The notes: generated by a model from the sequence alone, not told the origin. DNA of 64,000 nucleotides from CAVWNR01 sp963756525 (GCA_963756525.1 CAVWNR010000003.1:372001-436000), one strand, 5' to 3'. Numbered from the stretch's first letter, positions 24,544 to 32,491 are shown. Program-made: numbers and translations.

Positions 24544-25794
24544 TCATGCCGGGACGACGATGCCTTCGCGCAGCAGCCGTACGGCGAGGTCTCGCTGCTC
24601 GTGCGCGCTCATCCCCGGCAGCTGCGCCGGGGTGAACGGCGCGCCGGCGAGCAGGGTCTTGAGCGCGTCGTCGGCGGTCGGCGAGACGGTGACGGACCGG
24701 TCGGCGAGGCGCAGCCGGATGCCGTCCGGCTCGTGGCTGACCCGGCAGCGCAGGCCCGGACGGAGCCGAAGCGGGGTGTCGCCGGTGAGCGACCCCGCGG
24801 CGTCGATCTGGGCCAGCGGTCCGATCGGGGCGGCGCGGGTCTGGCGGGCCAGGTCGGCGGCCACCCGGTCGGCGACTGCGGCGACGTCCGCGCGGTCGAT
24901 CGCCGCGCGCAGCGCGTCGACAGCCGCCCGCAGGTGCGGCGCGAGCAGAGCGGGGTCAGCGAGGTCGACGCCGACCGGGAGCGAGGCGCGCAGCGCGCGC
25001 TCGTCCGCCGCGGCTGCCAGCAGGTGCCGGGCCAGCTGGTAGCGGGTGAGCGGGTGGACCCCGACGGTCAGGTGGATCGTGGTCTCGCCGAGCGCCGCCG
25101 CGGAGTGCAGGTAGCCGCGCGGCAGGTACAGCGCGTCGCCCGGCTCGAGGACAGCGTCGATCAGCGGCGGCTCACCGGCCCGGGCCTGGACCTCGGCGCG
25201 GCGCTGTTCCCAGGGCTGGTCGCCCAGTGGATCGGTGAGCACCGGCTCGTGGATGCGCCACCGTTTGCGGCCGACGACCTGCAGCACGAACACGTCGTGG
25301 ACGTCGTAGTGCGCGGCGAATCCCTGGTTCTGGGCAGGAGTCACGTACGCGTTGATCTGGACGGGATGGCCGAGCTCGGCGGCCAGCTCGCTGGCGAACC
25401 CGACCAGCGGCGGCCAGGTGCGGTGCAGTCCCTGCAGGACGAGCGTGGCGCCGTCGGCGAGCAGGGCAAGGACGCGGTCGTCGGCGGCCTGGTCGGCGAT
25501 CGTCGCGCCGGCGCCGCCGCCGCGGGTGTAGCGGCCTTCCGGGATGACGGTGCCGTCGCGGGCCATGCGCAGGAACGGGGTGCGCAGGCCGCGCCGCGAG
25601 ACGAGCTCGTCCACCGCGGCCGGGTCGAGCAGGTCGGCGAAGCCTCGCGGCAGCTCGGCGCAGCGGGCGAGCAGCGGGCGCTGCCCCCAGTATTGGCTGG
25701 CGAATTCGCTTGTGGGGCAGGCGATGCAGCGGCACAGCGCGCCGCGGCGGCCGGGCTGCTGCCCGGCCGCCGCGGCGTCGGTCTCGCAGGTCAC
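24544..25794 (-). CDS. JmjC/cupin-type Fe(II)/2-oxoglutarate oxygenase (ROX-like)
   Basis: This 416-residue protein resembles bacterial ribosomal-oxygenase/JmjC hydroxylases. The iron triad appears as H162 and D164 in AHYDVHDVFVLQV and H230 in LPRGYLHSA. GRKRW near 175-179 could supply the 2-oxoglutarate-binding basic residue. The N-terminal region has SEFASQYWGQRPLLARC, the usual FW-KPL-like entry motif of this family. The C-terminal half is helical with a winged-helix-like end. The GTG start lies six bases past the stop of the repeat-peptide gene, with GGA overlapping that stop, so translation is probably coupled. The substrate could be a ribosomal protein (as in E. coli YcfD) or the adjacent repeat protein. 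Confidence 0.88.
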   Translation of the reverse strand: MTCETDAAAAGQQPGRRGALCRCIACPTSEFASQYWGQRPLLARCAELPRGFADLLDPAAVDELVSRRGLRTPFLRMARDGTVIPEGRYTRGGGAGATIADQAADDRVLALLADGATLVLQGLHRTWPPLVGFASELAAELGHPVQINAYVTPAQNQGFAAHYDVHDVFVLQVVGRKRWRIHEPVLTDPLGDQPWEQRRAEVQARAGEPPLIDAVLEPGDALYLPRGYLHSAAALGETTIHLTVGVHPLTRYQLARHLLAAAADERALRASLPVGVDLADPALLAPHLRAAVDALRAAIDRADVAAVADRVAADLARQTRAAPIGPLAQIDAAGSLTGDTPLRLRPGLRCRVSHEPDGIRLRLADRSVTVSPTADDALKTLLAGAPFTPAQLPGMSAHEQRDLAVRLLREGIVVPA

Positions 25795-25800
25795 CGCGTC

Positions 25801-26073
25801 CTAGACGGCCCTGCCGCCGGCCCCGCCGTCGGCTCCGCCGTCCGCGCCACCGTCGGCACCACGGTCAAGGGCGCCGCCGTCGGCGCCTCGGTCGGCCGCA
25901 CCGCCGTCCGCACCGCGGTCGGCCGCACCGCCGTCCGCGCCGCCACCCGTGCTGGCAGGGGTGCCACCGGCGCCACCGTCGGCCCCGCCGTCCGCGCCAC
26001 TGTCAGCGCCGCCGTCCGCGCCACCGTCGGCGCCACCGTCGCTCGGCCTGGTGGTGTCGTCGTCGAGACTCAT
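25801..26073 (-). CDS. 90-residue protein of tandem D-x-G-A repeats, coupled to the JmjC oxygenase
   Basis: The protein opens MSLDDDTTRPS and then consists almost wholly of tetrads: 11 DGGA and 4 DSGA/DRGA units from residue 12 to 85, ending GGRAV. No known domain is recognised. It is judged real because GGAAGGGGA precedes the ATG by six bases, because the stop is six bases from the oxygenase start, and because glycine and alanine codons vary (GGT/GGC/GGG/GGA, GCC/GCG/GCT) while the amino-acid repeat is kept. There is no cysteine, signal peptide or transmembrane segment. It could be a modification substrate, a metal-binding acidic repeat or a disordered spacer. The opposite strand is also open here but lacks starts of this quality. 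Confidence 0.72.
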   Translation of the reverse strand: MSLDDDTTRPSDGGADGGADGGADSGADGGADGGAGGTPASTGGGADGGAADRGADGGAADRGADGGALDRGADGGADGGADGGAGGRAV

Positions 26074-26145
26074 CGCATTCCCCTTCCGGTTCGGATGATC
26101 GGCCGGTCGGCCGCGATCTTCAACGTACCCGCCGGGTCACGGCGG

Positions 26146-26850
26146 CTAACCGGCGATGTGCTCGGCGCGGTGCAGGGCGACGATCCCGCCGGTGAGGTCG
26201 CGCCAGCGCACGTCCGACCAGCCGGCCGCTGCGATGCGCCGCGCCAGCGCCACCTGATCCGGCCAGCTGCGGATCGACTCGGCGAGGTAGACGTAGGCGT
26301 CCGGGTTGGACGACACTCGGCGGGCGATCCAAGGCAGCGCGCCCATCAGGTAGTTCAGGTAGAGCGCGCGAAATGGCTGCCAGGTCGGGGTGCTGAACTC
26401 GCAGACCACCAGCCGCCCGCCGGGGCGGACCACCCGGGCCAGCTCGCGCAGCGCCCGATCCGTGTCGGCCACGTTGCGGAGCCCGAACGAGATCGTCGCA
26501 GCGTCGAACGATCCGTCCGCGAACGGCAGGCAGAGCGCGTCGCCGGCGACGAAGGGCACCGACCGACGGTCGTGCCGCGACCGTCCGGCCCGCAGCATGC
26601 CCAGCGAGAAGTCGCAGGCCACCGCGCACGCCCCGGACTGGGCCAGCTCGACGGTCGACACGCCGGTGCCGGCGGCGAGGTCCAGCACGCGCTCCCCGGG
26701 CGAGAGTTCCAACGCCTGCCGCGTGCGGCGGCGCCAGCGGTGATCCTGCCCGAGCGAGAGGATCGTGTTGGTCAGGTCGTATCGGCGGGCGACACCGTCG
26801 AACATGCGCGCGACTTCGCGCGGCCGCTTCTCGAGCGTGGCACGGTTCAT
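26146..26850 (-). CDS. menG: Demethylmenaquinone methyltransferase
   Basis: This enzyme methylates demethylmenaquinone at the last step of menaquinone synthesis, shared by the classical and futalosine routes. The 234-residue protein shows the UbiE/MenG signature FDGVARRYDLTNTILSLGQDHRWRR. SAM motif I is VLDLAAGTGVSTVELA, and the family motif ATISFGLRNVADTDRALRELARVVRPGG follows. The ATG (MNRATLEKRP) fits the family. Other menaquinone genes occur at 32492-42251. Confidence 0.95.
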   Translation of the reverse strand: MNRATLEKRPREVARMFDGVARRYDLTNTILSLGQDHRWRRRTRQALELSPGERVLDLAAGTGVSTVELAQSGACAVACDFSLGMLRAGRSRHDRRSVPFVAGDALCLPFADGSFDAATISFGLRNVADTDRALRELARVVRPGGRLVVCEFSTPTWQPFRALYLNYLMGALPWIARRVSSNPDAYVYLAESIRSWPDQVALARRIAAAGWSDVRWRDLTGGIVALHRAEHIAG

Positions 26851-26881
26851 CGGCGGCCATTCTGGCAGCCGCCTCCGGGGC

Positions 26882-27691
26882 TCAGCCGGCCGCCGCCTCT
26901 AGCGCGCGGCGGGTCAGCACCCGGGCCAGGTGGCGGCGGTACTCCGGGTCGGCGTGCATGTCGCTGACCGGCTCGGTTCCCTCGGCGGCGTGCTCGGCCG
27001 CCTTGGCGATCGGCGACCCGGCCGCCAGCGCCTGCTCGACACCGACCGCGCGGAGCGGCACGCTGCCCATGTTCGCCAGCGCCACCCGTCCGTCGGCGAC
27101 GGCAACGGCAACGATCGCCCAGTCGTTCGCGCGCCGGACGAACTTCTCGTACGCGAATCCCCCGGGACGGCGGGGAATCCGCACCTCGATGAGCATCTCG
27201 TCGGGCCGCAGCGCGGTCTCGAAGTAGCCGCGGAAGAAGTCCGCGGCGTCGACCCGTCGCGTGCCGCCGGGGCCCTGCAGCACCAGTGCCGCGTCCAGCG
27301 CCCTTACCGCACATGGCAAATCCGCCGCCGGATCGGCGTGCGCGAGCGAGCCGCCGATCGTGCCACGGTGGCGCACCTGCCGGTCGCCGACGAACGTCGC
27401 GACGTGGGCGAGCAACGGCGCCTCGGCGCGGAGCACGTCCGACGCTGCCAGGTCGGCATGCCGGGTCAACGCGCCCACTGCGACCTCCTCGCCCTCGACC
27501 CGGGCGTAGGAGAGGTCATGCAGCCCGGCGACGTCGACCAGCACGGACGGGAACGCCAGCCGCAGCTTCATCATCGGCAGCAGCGAGTGCCCGCCGGCGA
27601 GCAGCTTCGCGTCGTCGCCGTGCTCTGCAAGTGCGGCCAGTGCGGCGTCAACGGACTCCGCCCGGACGTACTCGAACGGCGCCGGGATCAT
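26882..27691 (-). CDS. Molybdenum hydroxylase, FAD-binding medium subunit (CoxM-like)
   Basis: This is the FAD subunit of a xanthine dehydrogenase/CO dehydrogenase-family enzyme (269 residues). It shows MIPAPFEYVRAESVDAALAALAEHG, the FAD-binding LLAGGHSLLPMMKLRL and a second flavin motif in RHRGTIGGSLAHADPAADLP. The start ATG overlaps the stop of the small subunit by four bases. It is the last gene of the L-S-M cluster. It passes electrons from the iron-sulfur subunit to an acceptor. Confidence 0.93.
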   Translation of the reverse strand: MIPAPFEYVRAESVDAALAALAEHGDDAKLLAGGHSLLPMMKLRLAFPSVLVDVAGLHDLSYARVEGEEVAVGALTRHADLAASDVLRAEAPLLAHVATFVGDRQVRHRGTIGGSLAHADPAADLPCAVRALDAALVLQGPGGTRRVDAADFFRGYFETALRPDEMLIEVRIPRRPGGFAYEKFVRRANDWAIVAVAVADGRVALANMGSVPLRAVGVEQALAAGSPIAKAAEHAAEGTEPVSDMHADPEYRRHLARVLTRRALEAAAG

Positions 27692-28158
27692 GCTGAAACC
27701 GCCGGGGCTTCCGCCGCCGCGAGCACGGCCCGGACGATGTTGTGATAGCCGGTGCAGCGGCAGATGTTCCCCTCGAGCCCCTCGCGCACCTGCTCGTCCG
27801 TCGGATGCGGATTCTCCCGCAGCAGGTCGACCGCGGCCATCACCATTCCGGGAGTGCAGAACCCGCACTGCAGCCCGTGCTCGGCGCGGAATGCTGCCGC
27901 CACCGGGTGCAGCCCGTCCTCGGACGACAGCCCTTCCAGCGTCACCACCGACGAGCCGGACGCCTGCGCGGTGAGCACCGTGCACGACTTCACGGCCGCG
28001 CCGTCCAAGTGCACCGTGCACGCGCCGCACGACGTGGTATCGCAGCCGACGTTCGTCGCACGTAGCCCGCACACGTCGCGCAGGTAGTGCACCAGCAGCA
28101 GCCGCGGCTCGACGTCGTCTTCGCGCTGCTCGCCGTTGACGGTGATCGTCACCCGCAT
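27688..28158 (-). CDS. Molybdenum hydroxylase, 2x[2Fe-2S] small subunit (CoxS-like)
   Basis: This iron-sulfur subunit (156 residues) carries electrons from the molybdenum centre to FAD. The plant-type [2Fe-2S] site is CDTTSCGACTVHLDG with the later C in VKSC. The helical second cluster site is QCGFCTPGMVMAA with ICRCTGYHNIV. All eight ligand cysteines are present. The ATG overlaps the large-subunit stop by one base (TGATG), and the stop overlaps the medium-subunit start by four. Confidence 0.95.
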   Translation of the reverse strand: MRVTITVNGEQREDDVEPRLLLVHYLRDVCGLRATNVGCDTTSCGACTVHLDGAAVKSCTVLTAQASGSSVVTLEGLSSEDGLHPVAAAFRAEHGLQCGFCTPGMVMAAVDLLRENPHPTDEQVREGLEGNICRCTGYHNIVRAVLAAAEAPAVSA

Positions 28159-30431
28159 CAGTTGCTCGCCTCTCTGATCGCCCGCCAGATCCGTTGTGAC
28201 GTGGTGGGCATGTCGATGTGCCGCACGCCGAGGTGGGCCACGGCGTCGATCACCGCGTTCTGCACGGCCGGCGTCGATCCGATCGTCGCCGCTTCGCCGA
28301 GGCCCTTCGCGCCCAGTGGGTTGTACGTGGTCGGCGTCTCCATCGACACCAGCTCGAAGCTCGGCAGCTCGGTGGCCGCCACGATCGGGTAGTCGGCCAA
28401 CGTGGTGGTGGTCGGGTTGCCGTCGCCGTCGTAGAGCACCTCTTCGAGCAGCGCCTGCGCGGCGCCCTGGGCCAGCCCGCCGTGCCGTTGCCCCTCCGCG
28501 ATCAGCGGGTTGAGCACCGTACCGGCGTCGTCGACCGCGACCAACCGGCGCAGCACCGCCTTGCCCGACTCGGTGTCGACCTCGACGACGGCCAGGTGCG
28601 CGCCGAACGGGTAGGTGGCCCCGGGCGCGGAGAAGACCGTGTGCACCACCAGCGGCTCGCGCGCCGCCAGCTCGGCGAACGTGATCCCGGTGTTCGGCAC
28701 GCCGGTGACCGCCAGCCCGGCGCGGGCGGTGTCGACGACGAGGTCGTTGGGGTCGGCCTCGAGCACGTCGGCCGCGCGCTGCTTGGCCAGCTCGATCAGC
28801 TCACGGGACGCCTGGCGGACGGCCGCACCGCCCTGCTGGAGGCTGCGCGAGCCCCCGGTGCCGCCGCCTTCGGGGACGAGGTCGGTGTCGCCCCACTTGA
28901 CGGTGATCTTCTCCATCGGGATGCCCAGCTCGTCGCTGGCCAGCATCCCCCACACGGTCGCGTGCCCCTGCCCGTGCGGCGACGTGCCGGTAAGGATCGT
29001 CGCCGAGCCGTCCGGGTGCACCTCGACCGTGGCGTTTTCGTGCGGGGCGCCGGCCTCCACACCCATTCCGGTGATCTCCACGTAGGTCGACAGCCCGATG
29101 CCCAGCTGCAGCACGTCGCCCCGCTCGCGGCGGGCGGACTGCTCGCGGCGCAGGCCTGCGTAGTCGGCAGCGTCGAGGACGCGGTCCAGCGCGCCGGTGT
29201 AGTCGCCGGTGTCGTACTGCGCGCCGGTCACCGTGGTGACCGGTTCGGTGAACGGCGGGCGCAGGCTTCGCCGGCGCACCTCGGCCGGGTCGGTCCCGAT
29301 CTCGGCGGCGAACAAGTCGATCGCCCGCTCGATCGCCGCGGTCGCCTCCGGGCGGCCGGCGCCGCGGTAGGCACCCATCGGGGTGGTGTTGGTGACGACG
29401 CTGCGGGCGCTCACCTCGACGCGGTCCAGGTTGTAGACGCCGGGCGCCATCAGTGCGGTCAGGTACGGCAGGAACGCGCCGATGCGCAGGTACGCGCCGG
29501 CGTCCTGCAGGATGTCGAGCCGGTACGCCTCGACCGTGCCGTCGCGACGGCCGCCGATGGTCACGGTCTGGACCTGCCCGCGGCCGTGGTTCATCGCGAG
29601 CATGTTCTCCGAGCGGGTCTCGGTCCACCGCACCGGGCGGCGCAGGCGGCGGGCGGCCCAGGCCACCAGCGCGTGCTCGGGGTCGGCGCCGAACTTCGCG
29701 CCGAACGCCCCGCCCACGTCGGGGGTGATGACGCGCACCTGCTCGGGCTGCACGCCGAGCATCGTCGCGATCAGCGCCTTGGTGCCCTGCGCGCCCTGGT
29801 TGGGGCACCACAAGGTGAGCCGGCCGTCGTCGCCCCATACCGCGGCCGCGGCGCGCACTTCTAGCGGCGCGACGGCGACCCGCTGGTTGACGATCTCCTT
29901 GCTGACGACCACCTCGCAGCCGGCGAACAGGTCGTCGTGCGGTGCCGGGTCGACGCGAAACGCCACGTTGGTGCCGGCGTCCGGGAAGAGCAGCGTCTCG
30001 TCCTTGACGGCCTCGCGCGGGTCGACCAGCACGGGCAGCGGGTCGTAGTCGACCTCGACCAGCTCGGCGGCGTCCTCGCCGCGGTACCTGTCGTCGGTGA
30101 TCACCGCGGCGACCGGCTCGCCGACGAAGCGCACCACCCCGTCGGCCAACAGCGGCTGACCCATTTGCTCGGGCAACATCGGGAACGCCGGCCGCTGCGG
30201 GGGGACATCGGCGAGATCGGCGGCGGTCAGCACCGCGAGCACCCCGGGTGTCGCCGCGGCCGCCGAGGTGTCGATCGACACGATCCGGGCGTGGGCGACC
30301 GGGGAGCGGACCATCGTCAGGTACGCGGCGCCGGTCAGCCGGTCGTCGACGACGTCTTCGGTGTAGACGGCGCCGCGGGTGAGGAAGCCCGGATCTTCGA
30401 CGCGCGCGACGCGGGTGCCCAGAATGCTCAC
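28158..30431 (-). CDS. Molybdenum hydroxylase large subunit, form II CoxL-like
   Basis: This is the catalytic molybdopterin-cytosine-dinucleotide subunit (757 residues). The active-site loop reads AYRGAGR (about residues 354-360), which defines form II CoxL-like proteins. True (form I) CO dehydrogenases have AYRCSFR with a copper-binding cysteine. Other cofactor motifs are GGAFGAKFGADPEHALVAW, SPHGQGHATVWGMLAS and the C-terminal GAKGLGEAATIGSTPAV with the catalytic glutamate. The gene order L-S-M differs from the M-S-L of form I operons, and no coxD/E/G-type maturation gene is adjacent. The likely activity is oxidation of an aldehyde or N-heterocycle, not CO. Confidence 0.92.
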   Translation of the reverse strand: MSILGTRVARVEDPGFLTRGAVYTEDVVDDRLTGAAYLTMVRSPVAHARIVSIDTSAAAATPGVLAVLTAADLADVPPQRPAFPMLPEQMGQPLLADGVVRFVGEPVAAVITDDRYRGEDAAELVEVDYDPLPVLVDPREAVKDETLLFPDAGTNVAFRVDPAPHDDLFAGCEVVVSKEIVNQRVAVAPLEVRAAAAVWGDDGRLTLWCPNQGAQGTKALIATMLGVQPEQVRVITPDVGGAFGAKFGADPEHALVAWAARRLRRPVRWTETRSENMLAMNHGRGQVQTVTIGGRRDGTVEAYRLDILQDAGAYLRIGAFLPYLTALMAPGVYNLDRVEVSARSVVTNTTPMGAYRGAGRPEATAAIERAIDLFAAEIGTDPAEVRRRSLRPPFTEPVTTVTGAQYDTGDYTGALDRVLDAADYAGLRREQSARRERGDVLQLGIGLSTYVEITGMGVEAGAPHENATVEVHPDGSATILTGTSPHGQGHATVWGMLASDELGIPMEKITVKWGDTDLVPEGGGTGGSRSLQQGGAAVRQASRELIELAKQRAADVLEADPNDLVVDTARAGLAVTGVPNTGITFAELAAREPLVVHTVFSAPGATYPFGAHLAVVEVDTESGKAVLRRLVAVDDAGTVLNPLIAEGQRHGGLAQGAAQALLEEVLYDGDGNPTTTTLADYPIVAATELPSFELVSMETPTTYNPLGAKGLGEAATIGSTPAVQNAVIDAVAHLGVRHIDMPTTSQRIWRAIREASN

Positions 30432-30465
30432 GGCGGGGACGCTAGCACCGCCCGGCCGCCGAGGA

Positions 30466-31308
30466 TCATTCGCGGGCGAGCCAGATCGCGCCGGCGGTCA
30501 CCGCCACGAGGCAGGCGAGATACGCGATGAGAAAGCCCGCTGAGAACGGCACGTTCTCGTGCAGGAGGGTGCCGCCGAGGATCACCGCGACCACCGGGGC
30601 GGTCGCTTCGTTGGCCGCGAAGCTGGCTGCGAGCGCACCAACCTGGAACGAGATCTGGGTGACCGCGAGCGCGCACCCGCCGACGACGATGATCGCGATG
30701 AGCGGTACGAGGCCGGCCGCGCGCGAGAATCCGTCCAGCCCATCCTGCCGCCACACCGTGGACGCGGTGTTGAGCAGCACGCCCACCAACCCGTACCAGC
30801 CGCCGGCGACCGCCCCGTAGACGGCGGCACGCACCCCGGCGCCGCGCCCCCGAACCGCAAGACAGGCGCCGGCCCCGGCGGCCAGCGCGATCACCGAGGC
30901 AATCAGCGCCGCCCTGCCGGACATCGCGGTGCCCGCCCCCGGGTTGCCCAGCAGGCCGAAGAACGCGCCGAGGCCGCCGAGGATCGCCGCACAGGCCGCG
31001 TAGTCGGCGCCGCGCGGCCGCGGGCCGCCGAGTGCCCAGCCGACCGGCAGCGACACCGGCACCGCGAGCACGAGCAGCGGCTGGATGAGCACGACCGGGC
31101 CGGTAGCCAGCGCGATCACCTGGAACACCAGCCCCAGCCCGTCCCCCCCGATCGCCAGCAGCCAGCGCGGGTTGCGTACCAGCCCGAGCAACCCGCGCGC
31201 GTCCGCCCGCCCGGTGCCGGTGTGCGCGGCCGAGTGCTGCACCGCCGTGCTCGCGCCGTACGCGACGGCCGCCGCGATCGCGCACGGCACGGCTACGGCG
31301 AGTGACAC
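30466..31308 (-). CDS. DMT-type membrane transporter (NIPA/EamA-like)
   Basis: This 280-residue polytopic protein has about nine to ten transmembrane helices, for example at residues 4-22, 49-66, 71-90, 104-122 and 133-152. It resembles the drug/metabolite transporter superfamily, including NIPA-like magnesium transporters and the duplicated EamA fold. GWALGGPRPRGADYAACAAILGG lies at the half-way region and ANEATAPVVAVILGGTLLHE is near the end. The GTG start (VSLAVAVPCAIAAAVAYG) enters the first helix directly. It lies 34 bases from coxL. The substrate is unknown. Confidence 0.82.
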   Translation of the reverse strand: MSLAVAVPCAIAAAVAYGASTAVQHSAAHTGTGRADARGLLGLVRNPRWLLAIGGDGLGLVFQVIALATGPVVLIQPLLVLAVPVSLPVGWALGGPRPRGADYAACAAILGGLGAFFGLLGNPGAGTAMSGRAALIASVIALAAGAGACLAVRGRGAGVRAAVYGAVAGGWYGLVGVLLNTASTVWRQDGLDGFSRAAGLVPLIAIIVVGGCALAVTQISFQVGALAASFAANEATAPVVAVILGGTLLHENVPFSAGFLIAYLACLVAVTAGAIWLARE

Positions 31309-31349
31309 GAAGGCGACGGTATCGCTCGGTTCGCACGCTGGCCGACGAT

Positions 31350-31394
31350 TTGTTGCGCCGTCGCGGGGCCATTACGCCGCGGGGACGGAACGGG
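31350..31394 (+). repeat. ~45-bp dispersed repeat, copy A (5' flank of DUF559 gene)
   Basis: The sequence beginning TTGTTGCGCCGTCGCGGGGC matches copy B at 32447-32491 in the same orientation at 35 of 45 positions without gaps. The unit is itself an imperfect palindrome (TTGTTGCGGC... against ...GGCGGAACAGG in copy B). It lies upstream of the DUF559 gene and just before two DnaA-box-like sites. Confidence 0.7.
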
Positions 31395-31399
31395 TCCCG

Positions 31400-31427
31400 T
31401 TGTCCACAGCGCGAGCCGCTATCCACA
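31400..31427 (+). promoter_or_regulatory. Pair of DnaA-box-like sequences
   Basis: TTGTCCACA at 31400-31408 equals the DnaA-box consensus of high-GC actinobacteria. CTATCCACA at 31419-31427 differs by one base from TTATCCACA. They are in the same orientation, 19 bases apart, upstream of the DUF559 gene. No replication gene is nearby, so binding by DnaA is only suggested. Confidence 0.4.
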
Positions 31428-31478
31428 GATCGTTTCCGGGCATGGCGGGCCGATGTCCGCCACCCCGACGATCGGTGC

Positions 31479-32441
31479 ATGCAGCCGCTACGCCGACGCG
31501 ATGCCGGGCCGGCCGGCACTCGGCTCGTCGCGGTCCCCACGCGTCTCGCCGACCTCGCCGACGCCCGAGCCGGGGTACTGACCCGCGACCAACTGCGCGA
31601 CTTCGGCATCGGGCGCGACCAGGTGCGTGCCGCGATATCGGCACGTCGCTGGCAGGCGATCGGGCGGCGTGTCGTGGTGCTCGACAACGCACCGCTGACC
31701 CTCACCCAGCGTCAGTGGGCGGCGGTCCAGGCGCCGAACCAGCTATGCGTGTTGGCCGGCTTGAGCGCGGCGATCGCAGGCGGCCTGCGGGGATTTGCCA
31801 CCGAGCGCGTGCACCTCGTCGTGCGCGGCTCGTGCGGCGCGGCCCTTCCGATGTGGGTGCGCCTGCACAACTCGCGTCGCTTCGCGGCACGCGATGTCCA
31901 TCCGGCCAGCGGCCCACCGCGCACCCGGATCGCGCGGTCGATCGTCGACGCCGCAGCTTGGTCGGTCGCGGCGCGGCAGGCCTGCGCGATCCTCTGTGCC
32001 GGCGTCCAACAGCGCCTCGTGTCGGCCGGTGCGCTGTCGGCCGAGCTCGAGCGCGCGGGCGCCGTTCGGCACGGCGCGATCCTGCGCGCGGTGCTGGGCG
32101 ACATCGCTGGCGGCGGTCACACGCTGGCCGAGCTGGACCTCGGTCCGCTCGCGCGCCGCGCCGGTCTGCCGCGCCCGCGCCGCCAGGCGTTACGTCGCGA
32201 GCCGGACGGCCGCGTCCGCTATGTCGACGCGGAGTTCGACTTGCCGGACGGCACGGTGCTCGCCGTCGAGATCGACGGCGCCGTCCACCTAAAACCGCTG
32301 GAATGGTGGGGCGACATGTCGCGGCAGAACGAGCTCGTCATCCGCGGTCAGCCGGTATTGCGCTTCGACTCGATCACCCTTCGGCTTCGGCCGAATCAGG
32401 TGGTCGACCAGCTTCGGCGGATGCGGTTCGCCCATGCGTAG
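31479..32441 (+). CDS. DUF559-type protein with antitoxin-like N-terminus
   Basis: This 320-residue protein has an N-terminal winged-helix-like segment (LADLADARAGVLTRDQLRDFGIGRDQVRAAI...RWQAIGRRVVVL). That segment is of the kind seen in AbiEi-type antitoxins and many actinobacterial DUF559 proteins. The C-terminal DUF559 region (about residues 230-320) has RRQALRREPDGRVRYVDAEFDLPDGTVLAVEIDGAVH. The D...E-x-D pattern resembles the core of Vsr/restriction-endonuclease-like folds. The ATG start (MQPLRRRDAG) is a guess; VPTRLADL, about 18 codons later, is an alternative. It is the only plus-strand gene in this stretch and is flanked by related repeats at 31350 and 32447. No partner toxin is seen. 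Confidence 0.82.
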   Translation: MQPLRRRDAGPAGTRLVAVPTRLADLADARAGVLTRDQLRDFGIGRDQVRAAISARRWQAIGRRVVVLDNAPLTLTQRQWAAVQAPNQLCVLAGLSAAIAGGLRGFATERVHLVVRGSCGAALPMWVRLHNSRRFAARDVHPASGPPRTRIARSIVDAAAWSVAARQACAILCAGVQQRLVSAGALSAELERAGAVRHGAILRAVLGDIAGGGHTLAELDLGPLARRAGLPRPRRQALRREPDGRVRYVDAEFDLPDGTVLAVEIDGAVHLKPLEWWGDMSRQNELVIRGQPVLRFDSITLRLRPNQVVDQLRRMRFAHA

Positions 32442-32446
32442 GCCAC

Positions 32447-32491
32447 TTGTTGCGGCTTCGCGGGACTATCGCGCCGCCGAGGCGGAACAGG
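32447..32491 (+). repeat. ~45-bp dispersed repeat, copy B (3' flank of DUF559 gene)
   Basis: This copy begins TTGTTGCGGCTTCGCGGGAC and fills the gap between the DUF559 stop and the mqnC stop codon, which it abuts exactly. It matches copy A (31350-31394) at 35 of 45 positions and the reverse complement of copy C (49313-49356) at about 30 of 44. Its imperfect palindrome could also act as a two-way terminator between the convergent genes. Confidence 0.7.

Noticed and set aside
24535..26967. Very long open frame on the plus strand opposite the JmjC operon and menG
   Set aside because: It is antisense to well-supported family genes, has low-complexity translation and no family resemblance; long antisense frames are expected at this GC content.
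28158..30431. Aerobic carbon-monoxide dehydrogenase for trace-gas use
   Set aside because: The active-site loop lacks the copper-binding cysteine of form I enzymes.
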